From Pseudomonadota bacterium (GTDB taxonomy: Bacteria; Desulfobacterota; Desulfarculia; Desulfarculales; Desulfarculaceae): a stretch of DNA of 64,000 nt. The position numbers and the translations under genes were made by a program. Shown here piece after piece: positions 33,778 through 41,895 of the stretch (its first letter is position 1; every line of letters starts with the position of its first letter). Under the pieces are notes generated by a model. The model did not search any database and was not told the DNA's origin. It saw nothing but the letters and a program-made list of their open reading frames with translations. The stretch covers positions 62,001 through 126,000 of the forward strand of contig JAHIQI010000050.1 in the NCBI GenBank assembly GCA_018902755.1, written 5' to 3'.

Positions 33778-34372
33778 TAAGTCCTCCTTCCAGACTAGAC
33801 ATGTTAACAATCTTGACTTGGAGAGGCACGCTTTCTTTCCTCTTGTTAAAGTCACCCAAAAAGGCCGTAACAAATGACAATAGTGTGCAAGCTGCTACGA
33901 TTATAAGCCATTTATTGGTCTTGTGTAAAAAAAGAGAACGTCTGTCATTACATTCAGTGTTTTTTGATGCGCAATCAATAAAATAACTACAAAGATAATT
34001 TTCAAGATAACGTTCCGCTAGTTCTTTACCATCATCATATTCATCGTATGTTTCATTCAAAGTATTAAGGTACTCTTCGGTCTCCTGCGAGGAAGGCAAA
34101 AATTTATACGTATAGTCAAAATAGGAGCGAACGAAATAATAAGCACATATTATCAAGGAAACGCAGCCGACCCCCAGACTAATTGAATAAAATTTATAAG
34201 TGATATCTGATGGCTTCATTTCATAGGTTTGCAATAAATAAACAATGGCACCAGAAAGCGTTATTATTAATAATAACGGAATCTGGAGCCTGCCATTCAG
34301 CTTCTCCCGCATATCGATCTCATGAAAGTAAAATTCTTTATAAAGATCGTACAGCGGGTGGCTGTTGTTCAC
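33698..34372 (-). CDS. Three-helix membrane protein with Ala-Pro tail, first gene of the polyproline unit
   Basis: A 224-residue protein with membrane helices near 30-49, 62-84 and 155-174. A soluble, acidic Tyr-rich segment lies between helices two and three (PSSQETEEYLNTLNETYDEYDDG). The opening LYDLYKEFYFHEIDMREKLNGRL is amphipathic. The end is TAPAAPAAPAAPDS. The GTG start at 34372 has GGGGGG upstream, and a promoter lies 48-75 bases further. The layout (two helices, cytoplasmic part, one helix) loosely recalls SLATT-type effectors, but I see no firm match. The tail overlaps the next gene. Confidence 0.75.
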   Translation of the reverse strand: MNNSHPLYDLYKEFYFHEIDMREKLNGRLQIPLLLIITLSGAIVYLLQTYEMKPSDITYKFYSISLGVGCVSLIICAYYFVRSYFDYTYKFLPSSQETEEYLNTLNETYDEYDDGKELAERYLENYLCSYFIDCASKNTECNDRRSLFLHKTNKWLIIVAACTLLSFVTAFLGDFNKRKESVPLQVKIVNMSSLEGGLNGEGKKAKQKEQTAPAAPAAPAAPDS

Positions 34373-34419
34373 GCTATTCCCCCCAAAAGTTTATGGGTGA
34401 TGCCCCTCCTTTTGCTTAG

Positions 34420-34447
34420 CCTATACAAATTAGTCGATTTTTTGCAA
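34420..34447 (-). promoter_or_regulatory. Candidate promoter of the polyproline unit
   Basis: On the - strand, TTGCAA (34442-34447) and TATAGG (34420-34425) are 16 bases apart, and AT-rich sequence surrounds them. The first start codon lies 48 bases downstream. The remaining gap from 34448 to 34554 shows nothing else recognisable. Confidence 0.45.
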
Positions 34448-34554
34448 GCCTGTATCTTGACTACTCCAAATGGCCAGATAGCGATCCTCGTTTGTTGACT
34501 ATTGCTGTTCGCTATGAGGGACGATAGAGGGACAAATGGCGTTTTTCAATGACC

Positions 34555-34594
34555 AAGGGGTTAGGCCTGATTGGCCTAACCCCTTGTTTTTATT
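34555..34594. terminator. Strong hairpin between element and tRNA-Arg
   Basis: AAGGGGTTAGGCC (34555-34567) pairs perfectly over 13 bp with GGCCTAACCCCTT (34573-34585) around TGATT. GTTTTTATTT follows on the + strand, making an intrinsic terminator there. On the - strand it lies directly after the tRNA gene and could end or process that transcript. Confidence 0.8.
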
Positions 34595-34671
34595 TGGTGC
34601 GCCCGGCCTGATTCGAACAGGCGGCCTACGGATTCGTAGTCCGGCGCTCTATCCAGCTGAGCTACGGGCGC
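34595..34671 (-). tRNA. tRNA-Arg (anticodon ACG)
   Basis: The - strand gives a 77-base cloverleaf. The acceptor stem GCGCCCG pairs with CGGGCGC, followed by discriminator A and an encoded CCA (34595-34597). The D arm is AGCTCAGCTGGATAGAGC, the anticodon loop is CTACGAA and the T loop is TTCGAAT. The anticodon ACG (read as inosine-CG) decodes Arg CGU/CGC/CGA. The gene is intact and marks the right border of the phage-derived element, a common integration spot. Confidence 0.95.
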
Positions 34672-34747
34672 GTATGTGTGTGTCACCCACGGGCAACAGA
34701 AGCGGATTATAACAAAAACCTCCGCCTTCGCAAGCCATAATCGGCCC

Positions 34748-35956
34748 TTAGGCCAATTCCTCCGCCGCTTCCCGCATAAGACGGGCGATGGGCAGCCCCT
34801 TGGGGCACGCCGCCTGGGCCGGGGCGAAGTCCATGGCCAGCAGGCTTTGTGGCCCCTGGGGCAGGGCCTGGGCCAGGGTCTGGCGAGCCAAGTCACGGTC
34901 GCCGTGGCAGCGGGCGTACATGAGCCCGCGCATCACGTCGGCCACCGGCGCGGCGCCACTCAGGGCCTCTTCGCACAGCGAAGCGCACCCGGCGCAGTAG
35001 CAGCCCTCGGTGGCCTTGGCGTATTCCATCAGGGCCCGGCGGTCGGCGGCGCTCAGGGCGGTGCGGTCCAGGGAGGCCGCCGCGTTGGCCCGGAGGATGG
35101 TGACGTTGGCCATCTGGGAGCAGATGGCCGCGATGCGCTTGTCTTCCCATACGGCCAGCATCTTGGCCTGGTGGGTGGTGAAGCCCTTCTTGAGGAAGCG
35201 CCCGGCCAGTTGCACCTCGCCCTCGGTGTCGTCGGCCACCGGCCCGCCGCCCTGGGTCTTCATGGCCGTAAGCCCGATGCCCGCGTCATAGCAGGCCTGC
35301 ACCGCCGCCTTCATGCTGTCGGTGTGCATGATGCGGTAGTTGTAGGTCATCATGATGCCGTCGATGTAGCCCAGGCGGGGAGCCGCGGCCAGGCAGCTCT
35401 CCATGTTGCGGTGGGTGGAAAAGCCGAACAGCTTGATCTTGCCCGCCTGCTTCATCTTGGCGGCCCAGGCCTTGATCTCCGGGCGGTCCACGTCGGAGAT
35501 GTCGCTGATGGCGTGCACGAAGAACAGGTCCACGTAGGAAGTGTTGAGGCGCTGGAGGGACTCATTCAGCTCACGCTCCAGGTCCTCGGGAGTGCGCTTG
35601 TGGGCCTTGGTGACCAGAAAGATGCGGCCACGCTCCTTGGGGTAGCGCTCCAAAAACTTGCCGACGCCGGTCTCGCTGCGACCGCCGGTGTAGCTGTAGG
35701 CGGTGTCCCAGTAGTCCACCCCCAGCTTGAGGGCCTGGTGCAGCACCATCTGGTTGCTCACGATGTCGAAGATGCCCCCCAGGGACAGGGTGGAGACCAC
35801 CACTCCGGTCTTGCCGAAAGGCCGGCGGGGCACCATGATCTCCCCGGCCGCCTGGGCCGGGGCCGCGCCCGCGCCCACCAGCAGGGACACCGCCCCCGCC
35901 GCGCTTACGGTTTTGATGAATTCCCGGCGGCTGCTACCGGTCTTTGTCTTGGCCAT
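34748..35956 (-). CDS. Tat-exported aldo/keto reductase with Cys-rich C-terminus
   Basis: A 402-residue protein with a twin-arginine signal (SSRREFIKTVSAAGAVSLLVG, residues 8-28), so it is exported folded. The barrel shows DYWDTAYSYTGGRSETGVGKFL (Asp and Tyr of the aldo/keto reductase active site) and DLFFVHAI near 145. After the barrel comes CYCAGCASLCE (about 330-340), a cluster like that of ferredoxin-type or predicted AKRs in anaerobes. Its substrate is unknown. It lies next to an iron-sulfur membrane module on the same strand and may exchange electrons with it. Confidence 0.88.
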   Translation of the reverse strand: MAKTKTGSSRREFIKTVSAAGAVSLLVGAGAAPAQAAGEIMVPRRPFGKTGVVVSTLSLGGIFDIVSNQMVLHQALKLGVDYWDTAYSYTGGRSETGVGKFLERYPKERGRIFLVTKAHKRTPEDLERELNESLQRLNTSYVDLFFVHAISDISDVDRPEIKAWAAKMKQAGKIKLFGFSTHRNMESCLAAAPRLGYIDGIMMTYNYRIMHTDSMKAAVQACYDAGIGLTAMKTQGGGPVADDTEGEVQLAGRFLKKGFTTHQAKMLAVWEDKRIAAICSQMANVTILRANAAASLDRTALSAADRRALMEYAKATEGCYCAGCASLCEEALSGAAPVADVMRGLMYARCHGDRDLARQTLAQALPQGPQSLLAMDFAPAQAACPKGLPIARLMREAAEELA

Positions 35957-36095
35957 GTCGCTAAACCTCCCTTGGGTTCTCCCAAGTCAACCGCCGTCTT
36001 GGCGGCGTTTTATACTAGTTAACTAAAAATTATAGCAGGCGATTCGGCGGCCATGCGGACGGAACAAGAGAACAATTGTGCGACGTTTTCAGTCG

Positions 36096-38006
36096 CTAGC
36101 CTGGCCCGGCCCCTTTGAGCAGCAGGGAGTGGGAGCGCTCGCGGGTGGCGTTTTCCGCACTCACCCGGATGGCCCGCTTGCCGCTCACCGGGCATTCGTG
36201 CTGGCAGATGCCGCAACCGGTGCAGCGGGCCGGGTCCACGTAGGGCCGCTGCAAGCGCACCGCCACGCTGAGCGGAGCGCCTGGGGCGGGGGTGCGCCAG
36301 TCGGCTCCGGGGGTCAGGCCCAGGCTGTGCGCGCCGTTGGCCGCGATGCGCGCCCTGGCCCCGCCCGCTTGCAGGTAATAGTCGCCGCTGGCTAGGGCGG
36401 CGGGCCTGAGCGCCTTGCCGCTCACCGCCAGCTCGTTGCCCGTGGCCGGTCCGGCAATGAGGCCGCCCAGCACCGTCTCCCAGGCCACCCTGGTGAAGAT
36501 GGCCTTGGGGCTCACCGGGCAGTTTTCCTGGCACACGATGCAGGGCCGGTCCATGGCCCAGGGCAGGCAGCGGCCCCGGTCCAGGAAGGCGCTGCCCAGG
36601 CGGATGGGCCCCTGGGCCGCGTACTTTCCCTTGCCCAGCTTTTCGTCCAGGCTGATGGGCCGGATGGCCGCGCTGGGGCAGACGTGGGAGCAGGCGGTGC
36701 AGCGGGGCTGGCACCCGCTGGTGCCTATGGTGTTGTTCAAGACCGGGGTCCACAAGGCCTCCAGGCCGAAGGATGGCCCGACGGGTTGCAGAACCCCGGT
36801 GGGGCACACCCGCATGCATTGGCCGCAGCGCAGGCAGCGGCGCAAAAACTCGCTTTCGGGCAGGGAGCCGGGCGGGCGGACCAGAGCCGGGTTCCAGTTA
36901 GTACCCAGCACCCCGCTCAGGGTCAGGATGGGCGGAGCGGCCAGGCCCAGACCCAGCCCGGCCAGCACCCGGCGGCGGCTCAGGTCCGGGGCGGCCTCGC
37001 CCCCGGCCGAGAGCTTGGCGGCGAAGGCGATGTCGTTCTCCGGGCAACCGTCCAGGCAGTTCAGACACAGCACGCACTCGGCCGGGCGCAGACGCCCCGC
37101 CGGGCGGGCCGCGCCGGAGCAGGCCCCGTCGCAGCCCAGGCAGGCGCTACAGCGGGCTTCAACCTTGCCCACCCGCCAGATAGCGTGGCGGCCCACCAGG
37201 CCCAGCAGGGCCCCAGTGGGGCACACGTAGCGGCAAAAGAAGCGGGGCCGCCACAGGTTGAGCAGCAGGGCGGCCAAGAACACCGCCGCAATGAGCCCTG
37301 CCCCCTGGTAGAAGCGCGGCTCGGGCCAGGCCACCCTTGCCGGGGCGTCGGCCAGGGGCAGCAGCACCAGGTTCACCGAGCGGCTCACCAGGGGGATGGG
37401 GTCCAGCAGCCCGGCCAGGAGCCAGGCACCACCATGAGGGGCCAGCAGGCTCCAGGCCAGCCAGGCGACCAGCACCAGGCCCACGGCCAGGGCGTAGGCG
37501 CGCCCACCCTGCCCTTTGCGGGTGGCAAGTAAAACCAGACCCAGCACCAGGGCCCCGGCCAGGGAGGCGGCCACCTGGCCCAGGGCCAAACGGGCTGCCA
37601 GGTCGCTCATGGCCGCGCCCAGGAAAAAGGCCAACAGGAAATACTTGATCTGCTGGGCAGGGTGGGGGGCGTTGCGCTGCACCCGCTCCTTGAGGGGCTT
37701 ACTACGCGCCCCCAGCCAGCCCACGAACTGGTGCATGGCCCCAAAGGGGCAGACCCAGCCGCAGAAGAAGCGCCCCACCACCAGGGTCAGGGCCAGGACC
37801 GCCGCGCCCCACCACAGGCCCGCATAGAGCGAACCGGAGGCCAGCAGGCTGGTGAGCCCGGTGAGAGGGTCCAGCTCCAGGAACCAGTTCACCGGCCAGC
37901 CCCTCATTTGCCACAAGCGCTCTCCCACCGTGGCCACCACACAGAACCACAGGAACAAGGCCAGGAAGAAGCCTTGGCTTATGCGCCTTGCGGTCACGAT
38001 GCGCAT
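36096..38006 (-). CDS. NapH-like membrane ferredoxin fused to a NapG-like ferredoxin
   Basis: A 636-residue protein. The first part has five or so membrane helices and two CxxxCP motifs (CGWVCPFG near 83, CRYVCPTG near 262), as in NapH. It continues with CSACLGCDGAC and CVLCLNCLDGCP. An internal RRRVLAGLGLGLAAPP (near 340) looks like a Tat-type signal, and then follow CLRCGQCMRVCP, CTACSHVCP, CIVCQENCP and CTGCGICQHECP clusters as in NapG. So one chain joins a quinol-oxidising membrane part with a polyferredoxin. Its ATG overlaps the stop of the DUF362 gene (TGATG). Confidence 0.88.
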   Translation of the reverse strand: MRIVTARRISQGFFLALFLWFCVVATVGERLWQMRGWPVNWFLELDPLTGLTSLLASGSLYAGLWWGAAVLALTLVVGRFFCGWVCPFGAMHQFVGWLGARSKPLKERVQRNAPHPAQQIKYFLLAFFLGAAMSDLAARLALGQVAASLAGALVLGLVLLATRKGQGGRAYALAVGLVLVAWLAWSLLAPHGGAWLLAGLLDPIPLVSRSVNLVLLPLADAPARVAWPEPRFYQGAGLIAAVFLAALLLNLWRPRFFCRYVCPTGALLGLVGRHAIWRVGKVEARCSACLGCDGACSGAARPAGRLRPAECVLCLNCLDGCPENDIAFAAKLSAGGEAAPDLSRRRVLAGLGLGLAAPPILTLSGVLGTNWNPALVRPPGSLPESEFLRRCLRCGQCMRVCPTGVLQPVGPSFGLEALWTPVLNNTIGTSGCQPRCTACSHVCPSAAIRPISLDEKLGKGKYAAQGPIRLGSAFLDRGRCLPWAMDRPCIVCQENCPVSPKAIFTRVAWETVLGGLIAGPATGNELAVSGKALRPAALASGDYYLQAGGARARIAANGAHSLGLTPGADWRTPAPGAPLSVAVRLQRPYVDPARCTGCGICQHECPVSGKRAIRVSAENATRERSHSLLLKGAGPG

Positions 38007-38992
38007 CAGCCCAGCTCCACCTTGGTGGGGTTGAGCGACTCATAGTCCGTGGTGCCCGCCCCGGCCTGGGCGGCCAGGCCCAGCCAGGGCACCTGGGCGG
38101 GTTTGAGGCCCAGCAGGCCCACGGCCACCGAATCCACGGCCACCTGGTCGGTGCCCAGGATCAGGGTGTCGGTGGGCTTCAGGTCCTCCAGGGAGCCGCC
38201 GGTGGGTCCGTTGTGGGCCAGAGTGGTCACCCCGTCGGCGATGACCAGGCTGGGGGCCACCATGCGCCCCAGCTCGCTGATGATGCCGTTGATGTCCTGG
38301 TGGAACACGTTGCGCCGGCCTCCCAGCAGGCCGTACCAGTTTTTCATGGTCACCGAGGCCTGGCTGCGGTGGTGGTCCTTCACCGGGGCCAGGCCGATGA
38401 GCCGGTCAGCCCCGGCCAGGGGGCCGTACAGGAGCGGCCAGTCCTTGATGAGCCTGCCGCCGGGCAGGGTGTAGGGCCTGAAGGCCCCTGGATGGGGCAG
38501 AACCACCTCGGCCCCGGCGGCGCGGCCGGCCGGGCCGATGCCCGACAGCTCGAAGCAGGAGGCCGGGTCGTTGATGGGGTTGTCGGTGACCACCACCTTG
38601 ACGGCCCCGGCCTTGAGGCACAGGCGCACCAGCTCGGCCACCAGTTCGGGGTTGGAGGTGGCCCCCAGCGCCGGGGGGGTGGCAAAGGCCGCGTTGACCT
38701 TGATCACCACCTTGTGCCCTGCCCCCACGAAGGCCCCAATGCCCCCCAGGGCCTCCAAACCGGCCCTGAGGGCCGGCACCCGGTGGCTGCTCTTGACCAC
38801 CGCCAGGCGCCTCTCAGTGCCCTTCACGGCAAAGGAGGGCAGCTTCACGCCCTCGGCCTGGCCGATGCCCGCACTCGGCCCTTGGCTGTCGTGGGCCCAC
38901 CAACTCAAAGCCAGGGTGGCGGCCATGCCCAGGCCCGCCTTGCCCGCGCGCAAAAGGAAGCGGCGGCGCTCCATGTCAAGGTCGCGGCTCAT
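38006..38992 (-). CDS. DUF362 domain-containing exported protein
   Basis: A 328-residue DUF362 protein with an N-terminal Tat-like signal (MERRRFLLRAGKAGLGMAATLAL, from residue 6). The family core is visible as HKVVIKVNAAFATPP, AVKVVVTDNPINDP, ADRLIGLAPVKDHHRSQASVTMKNWYGLLGG and TDQVAVDSVAVGLLGL. It overlaps both neighbours (ATGA with the DUF6599-like gene and TGATG with the ferredoxin gene), so these three are one unit. It may dock to the polyferredoxin; DUF362 chemistry is not known. Confidence 0.85.
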   Translation of the reverse strand: MSRDLDMERRRFLLRAGKAGLGMAATLALSWWAHDSQGPSAGIGQAEGVKLPSFAVKGTERRLAVVKSSHRVPALRAGLEALGGIGAFVGAGHKVVIKVNAAFATPPALGATSNPELVAELVRLCLKAGAVKVVVTDNPINDPASCFELSGIGPAGRAAGAEVVLPHPGAFRPYTLPGGRLIKDWPLLYGPLAGADRLIGLAPVKDHHRSQASVTMKNWYGLLGGRRNVFHQDINGIISELGRMVAPSLVIADGVTTLAHNGPTGGSLEDLKPTDTLILGTDQVAVDSVAVGLLGLKPAQVPWLGLAAQAGAGTTDYESLNPTKVELG

Positions 38993-39972
38993 GGCTGGGC
39001 CTTTTCCAGGGCCTGGCGCAAGCGCGTGGCCAGGGCTTCGGTGGCGGCGCGGTCTTCGGCCCCGCGCACCCCGGCCAGGTAAGGCCCTTGGGCCCAGAAC
39101 AGCTCCCAGGCTCCGAAGACCTCCACCAGGTTCGCGCCGGGCAGAACGGCCGGAACGGGCTGAGGAGTGCCGCCGTTGTCCTTGAGGAAAGCGGCGTAGG
39201 CCGCAACCTGCTTTTGGGCCGTGGCCGGGTCGGCCCGGCGGGCCAGAAAGGCCATCAGTTCCCCGCCGCCCTGGGGATAGGTGGCGATGAAAATCTCATT
39301 GAGCCCGGCCATGCCGAAGGCATCCTTGGCCAACAGCACCACCGAGCCCGCCTTCATGCCCTGGGCCGGGAACAGCCAGGCCTCGCCGGGCGCGGCGCTG
39401 GGCGCGGCGGGCAGCTTGGCCAGGATGGCCTGGGCCGCCTGGGTGAGGCCCTGCCTTAGGCCCGGTTCGGGCAGGGAGGCCACCGCCTCCAGGTAATAAG
39501 GCCCCTGAGCCAGGTACAGGGCATTGCTGGTGGTGTAGGCGTTGGGGGTGAGCTGCGAGGGTTGGGCTCCGGCGCGGCGCTGGTTGCTGAACACGCTGTA
39601 GGCGGCGCGGGGGTCCTTCATGCGGTAGAGCATCAGCTCCAGCCAGGCGGCCGGGCGGCCGGCCAGGGCGTAGCGCCGGGCCGCCATGCTCTCAAAGCCG
39701 GCGGCCAGGTAAAGCTCGGCCTTGCCGTCGATCTTGTCGGAGAGGGTGGCCGGGGTGAAGCCCTCGCCCGGCCCCAGGGGCGTCAGGCCCGGCACGGCGA
39801 GATCGGCCAGCATGCCCGCCCCTCCCCCTGCCGCGCCGCCCCAGCCCCAGGAGGCGGGGTCGTAGCGGCCCTGCTGCCAAAACACCACGGCGATCACCAG
39901 GGCCAATAGCCCCAGGATCGCCATGCTCAGCAGGCGTTGGGTACGGCTGGGTTGGGACCGGCTCAGCTCCAT
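38989..39972 (-). CDS. DUF6599-like membrane-anchored protein
   Basis: A 327-residue protein with one N-terminal membrane helix (LLSMAILGLLALVIAVVFW, residues 14-32) and a periplasmic part: LYLAAGFESMAARRYAL, ELMLYRMKDPRAAYSVFSNQRR and YYLEAVA. The pattern of a lipid-anchored or membrane-anchored protein beside DUF362 and 4Fe-4S genes is what I remember for DUF6599; this is not verified. It is the first gene of this three-gene operon. Confidence 0.6.
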   Translation of the reverse strand: MELSRSQPSRTQRLLSMAILGLLALVIAVVFWQQGRYDPASWGWGGAAGGGAGMLADLAVPGLTPLGPGEGFTPATLSDKIDGKAELYLAAGFESMAARRYALAGRPAAWLELMLYRMKDPRAAYSVFSNQRRAGAQPSQLTPNAYTTSNALYLAQGPYYLEAVASLPEPGLRQGLTQAAQAILAKLPAAPSAAPGEAWLFPAQGMKAGSVVLLAKDAFGMAGLNEIFIATYPQGGGELMAFLARRADPATAQKQVAAYAAFLKDNGGTPQPVPAVLPGANLVEVFGAWELFWAQGPYLAGVRGAEDRAATEALATRLRQALEKAQP

Positions 39973-40030
39973 GGGCCAAACAGCTCCCGCGCTCTAAGCT
40001 CCGCTAAGGTTAGGAATCGCCACCCGCCAT

Positions 40031-41416
40031 TTATGCGCCGCCGCTTTTGCGGGGCCGGCGGCTGCGGCTGCGGCTGGCGGGCTTGTCGCCGGAACGGGGC
40101 CGCCCACCGCCTCCCCTGCCCCCACCGCCACCGCCGCCGCCACGCCCGCCGCCACCGCGCTCATCGCGCCGGGGACGGTAGGGCCGCCGGTAGGCCGGAG
40201 TGTCGTCGGGCAGGAACATCTCCTCGTCGGCGAAGACCACCGGGATCTTGGCGTCCAGGTACTCCTCCACGTAGGGCAAATGGGTGGCGTACTCGTCGCA
40301 GCACAGGGTGATGGCCTTGCCCACCGCTCCGGCCCGGGCCGTGCGGCCGATGCGGTGCACGTAGTCCTCGGGGTCGGCGGGCACGTCGAAGTTGATCACG
40401 TGGCTCACATCGTCGATGTGCAGGCCGCGCGCGGCCACGTTGGTGGCCACCAGGATCTTGAGGTCGCCCTTCTTGAACTGCTCCATGAGCTTCATGCGCT
40501 TGGGCTGGGTCAGGTCGCCGCTGATGCCCTCGGCGGGCAGGCCGTGGGCCTGAAGCTTGAAGGTGAGCATGTCCACCACACGCTTGGTGTTGGTGAAGAT
40601 CATCACCCTGGTCCAGTCCTCTTTCTTGAGCAGGCCCAGGAGCAGGTTGAGCTTCTCGGTGGCCGAGCAGTGGTACATCTCCTGGGTCACCTGGGCCACG
40701 GTCTTGGTGTCGGGGACCACCGACACCCTGGTGGGCAGGTTCATGAACTCGTAGGTGATCTCCGAAACCTTCCAGCCCAGGGTGGCCGAGAACAGCATGC
40801 TCTGGCGCTCCTGGTACCGGGGCAGGCGCCGGAGCACCCAGCGCAGGTCGTCCACGAAGCCCATGTCGAACAGGCGGTCCGCCTCGTCGATGACCAGGTA
40901 CTTGACCCCCCGGGGGTCGAAGATGCGCTGCTTCATGTAGTCGATGAGCCGCCCCGGAGTGGCCGCCACCAAATCCACGCCGTCCTTGAGGGCCTCGGCC
41001 TGCTTGCGGTAGTCCACTCCTCCGAACACGGCCAGCATCTTCAGATCCATGTGCCGCCCGATGTCCTTGGCGTCCTGGAGGATTTGCATGGCCAACTCGC
41101 GGGTGGGGCTGATGATCAGCACCGAGGGGCCTTCGCCGGGCCGCCGGTCCTTTTGACGGGCCAGATGGGCGAAGATGGGGACCAGGAAGGCCGCGGTCTT
41201 GCCGGTGCCGGTCTGGGCCTCGCCGGCAACGTCCTGACCCGCCAGGCCCAAGGGGATGGCCTTCTCCTGGATCAGGGTGCAGCGCTCATATCCCGAATCA
41301 TGCAGGCCGTTGAGAAGCTCGGGGGGCAGGTCGAAGTCGGCGAAGGGCACGCCCACGGGCGCTTCGGGAGTGCGCTCGGGCTGGGCCTGCAACTCGGGAT
41401 TTTCTTCTTTACTCAT
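40031..41416 (-). CDS. DEAD-box RNA helicase with Gly/Arg-rich tail
   Basis: A 461-residue ATP-dependent RNA helicase. Motifs in order: Q motif (GYERCTLIQEKAIPL near 40), motif I AQTGTGKT near 65, PTRELA, VDLVAATPGR, DEAD (VIDEAD near 180), SAT (LFSATLG), then RGLHIDDVSHVINFD and HRIGRTARAG. The C-terminus is a low-complexity RNA-binding region with long glycine runs and RxR repeats (RGGGG type, from about residue 415). It resembles RhlB/RhlE. The ATG overlaps the lipoprotein stop (ATGA), so three genes (xdhC, lipoprotein, helicase) form one operon. Confidence 0.93.
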   Translation of the reverse strand: MSKEENPELQAQPERTPEAPVGVPFADFDLPPELLNGLHDSGYERCTLIQEKAIPLGLAGQDVAGEAQTGTGKTAAFLVPIFAHLARQKDRRPGEGPSVLIISPTRELAMQILQDAKDIGRHMDLKMLAVFGGVDYRKQAEALKDGVDLVAATPGRLIDYMKQRIFDPRGVKYLVIDEADRLFDMGFVDDLRWVLRRLPRYQERQSMLFSATLGWKVSEITYEFMNLPTRVSVVPDTKTVAQVTQEMYHCSATEKLNLLLGLLKKEDWTRVMIFTNTKRVVDMLTFKLQAHGLPAEGISGDLTQPKRMKLMEQFKKGDLKILVATNVAARGLHIDDVSHVINFDVPADPEDYVHRIGRTARAGAVGKAITLCCDEYATHLPYVEEYLDAKIPVVFADEEMFLPDDTPAYRRPYRPRRDERGGGGRGGGGGGGGRGGGGRPRSGDKPASRSRSRRPRKSGGA

Positions 41417-41895
41417 TCTTTAGGGGTGTTCCTTTGATTGGTTGGAGAACTTTTTACGCGGGCGTAATCCTTGTCCCGGATGTCTATCCAGGTGCGGCAG
41501 CCTTCTTTTTTGCAGTCCACGGCTTCGGAAAAGAAGACCATCTTGCCGTCAAGGAAGTAAACCCAGTGAGGGCTGGCCTGGGCATTGGTCCAGCCCACTT
41601 CGCTGACCCCCAGGGTGAATATGCCGGTGAGAGCCCTCGCCGCAGCCGAACTGGGGCAGGCGGGTATCTCGGGCACCAGTTCGTATTCCAGGACCAGGTA
41701 ATCCCGCTGGTGACCCGGAAAGCGCACCCGTTTGATGTGCTCCGGTTCGCCCAGCTGGGCGGCGACTTGCTCGGGGGTCATGCCCGGTTGAATTTTGCCC
41801 ACTTCATCGCTGGCGTAGTGCGCGCATCCGCCGGCCAACGCCAGGACCGCAATAATCAGCCAATGTATCAGGCGCATCGTCTTAATCCCACTCAT
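41413..41895 (-). CDS. BamE/SmpA-like lipoprotein
   Basis: A 160-residue lipoprotein. Its signal (LIHWLIIAVLALAGGCAH) has the lipobox LAGGC. It is followed by DEVGKIQPGMTPEQVAAQLGEPEHIKRV, the pattern of SmpA/OmlA (BamE) domains (GMTxxQVxxxLGxP). It also has CKKEGCRTW near the end, an unusual Cys pair. The ATG at 41895 overlaps the xdhC stop; an inner Met at residue 7 could be used instead. Whether it serves BAM is unknown, since it lies far from other BAM genes. Confidence 0.75.
   Translation of the reverse strand: MSGIKTMRLIHWLIIAVLALAGGCAHYASDEVGKIQPGMTPEQVAAQLGEPEHIKRVRFPGHQRDYLVLEYELVPEIPACPSSAAARALTGIFTLGVSEVGWTNAQASPHWVYFLDGKMVFFSEAVDCKKEGCRTWIDIRDKDYARVKSSPTNQRNTPKE

Larger units (their letters stand above)
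22360..34594. mobile_element. Phage-derived element: head module without tail genes, bounded by truncated hyuA and tRNA-Arg
   Basis: From the broken HyuA gene to the tRNA-Arg gene the DNA changes character: many short genes, lower GC at both ends, and phage proteins. The + strand carries terminase, portal, scaffold, capsid, decoration, MuF, connector and a regulator. The - strand carries a five-gene AT-rich unit. I see no integrase, replication, lysis or tail genes and could find no direct repeat linking the left end with the 3' end of the tRNA gene. The exact ends are therefore uncertain. Options are a decayed prophage or a satellite that keeps only its own capsid genes. Confidence 0.7.

Noticed and set aside
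33471..33800. CRISPR or tandem-repeat array in the GC-rich polyproline stretch
   Set aside because: Repeats are 3- and 9-base codon repeats within coding frames, not spaced repeats; no CRISPR-like pattern exists in the window.
22360..34671. Direct att repeats at the ends of the phage element
   Set aside because: The 3' part of the tRNA-Arg gene was compared by eye with the left junction; no shared run of useful length was seen. A GGGTTCCGATCCC-like stretch at 22386 resembles a T arm but has no tRNA around it.
34676..36022. 448-codon open frame on the + strand opposite the aldo/keto reductase
   Set aside because: The - strand gene has a Tat signal and the reductase active-site motif; the + frame has no features.
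40040..40200. Gly/Arg-rich repeat region as a separate repeat element
   Set aside because: It is the coding tail of the DEAD-box helicase, where such RGG-like tails are common.
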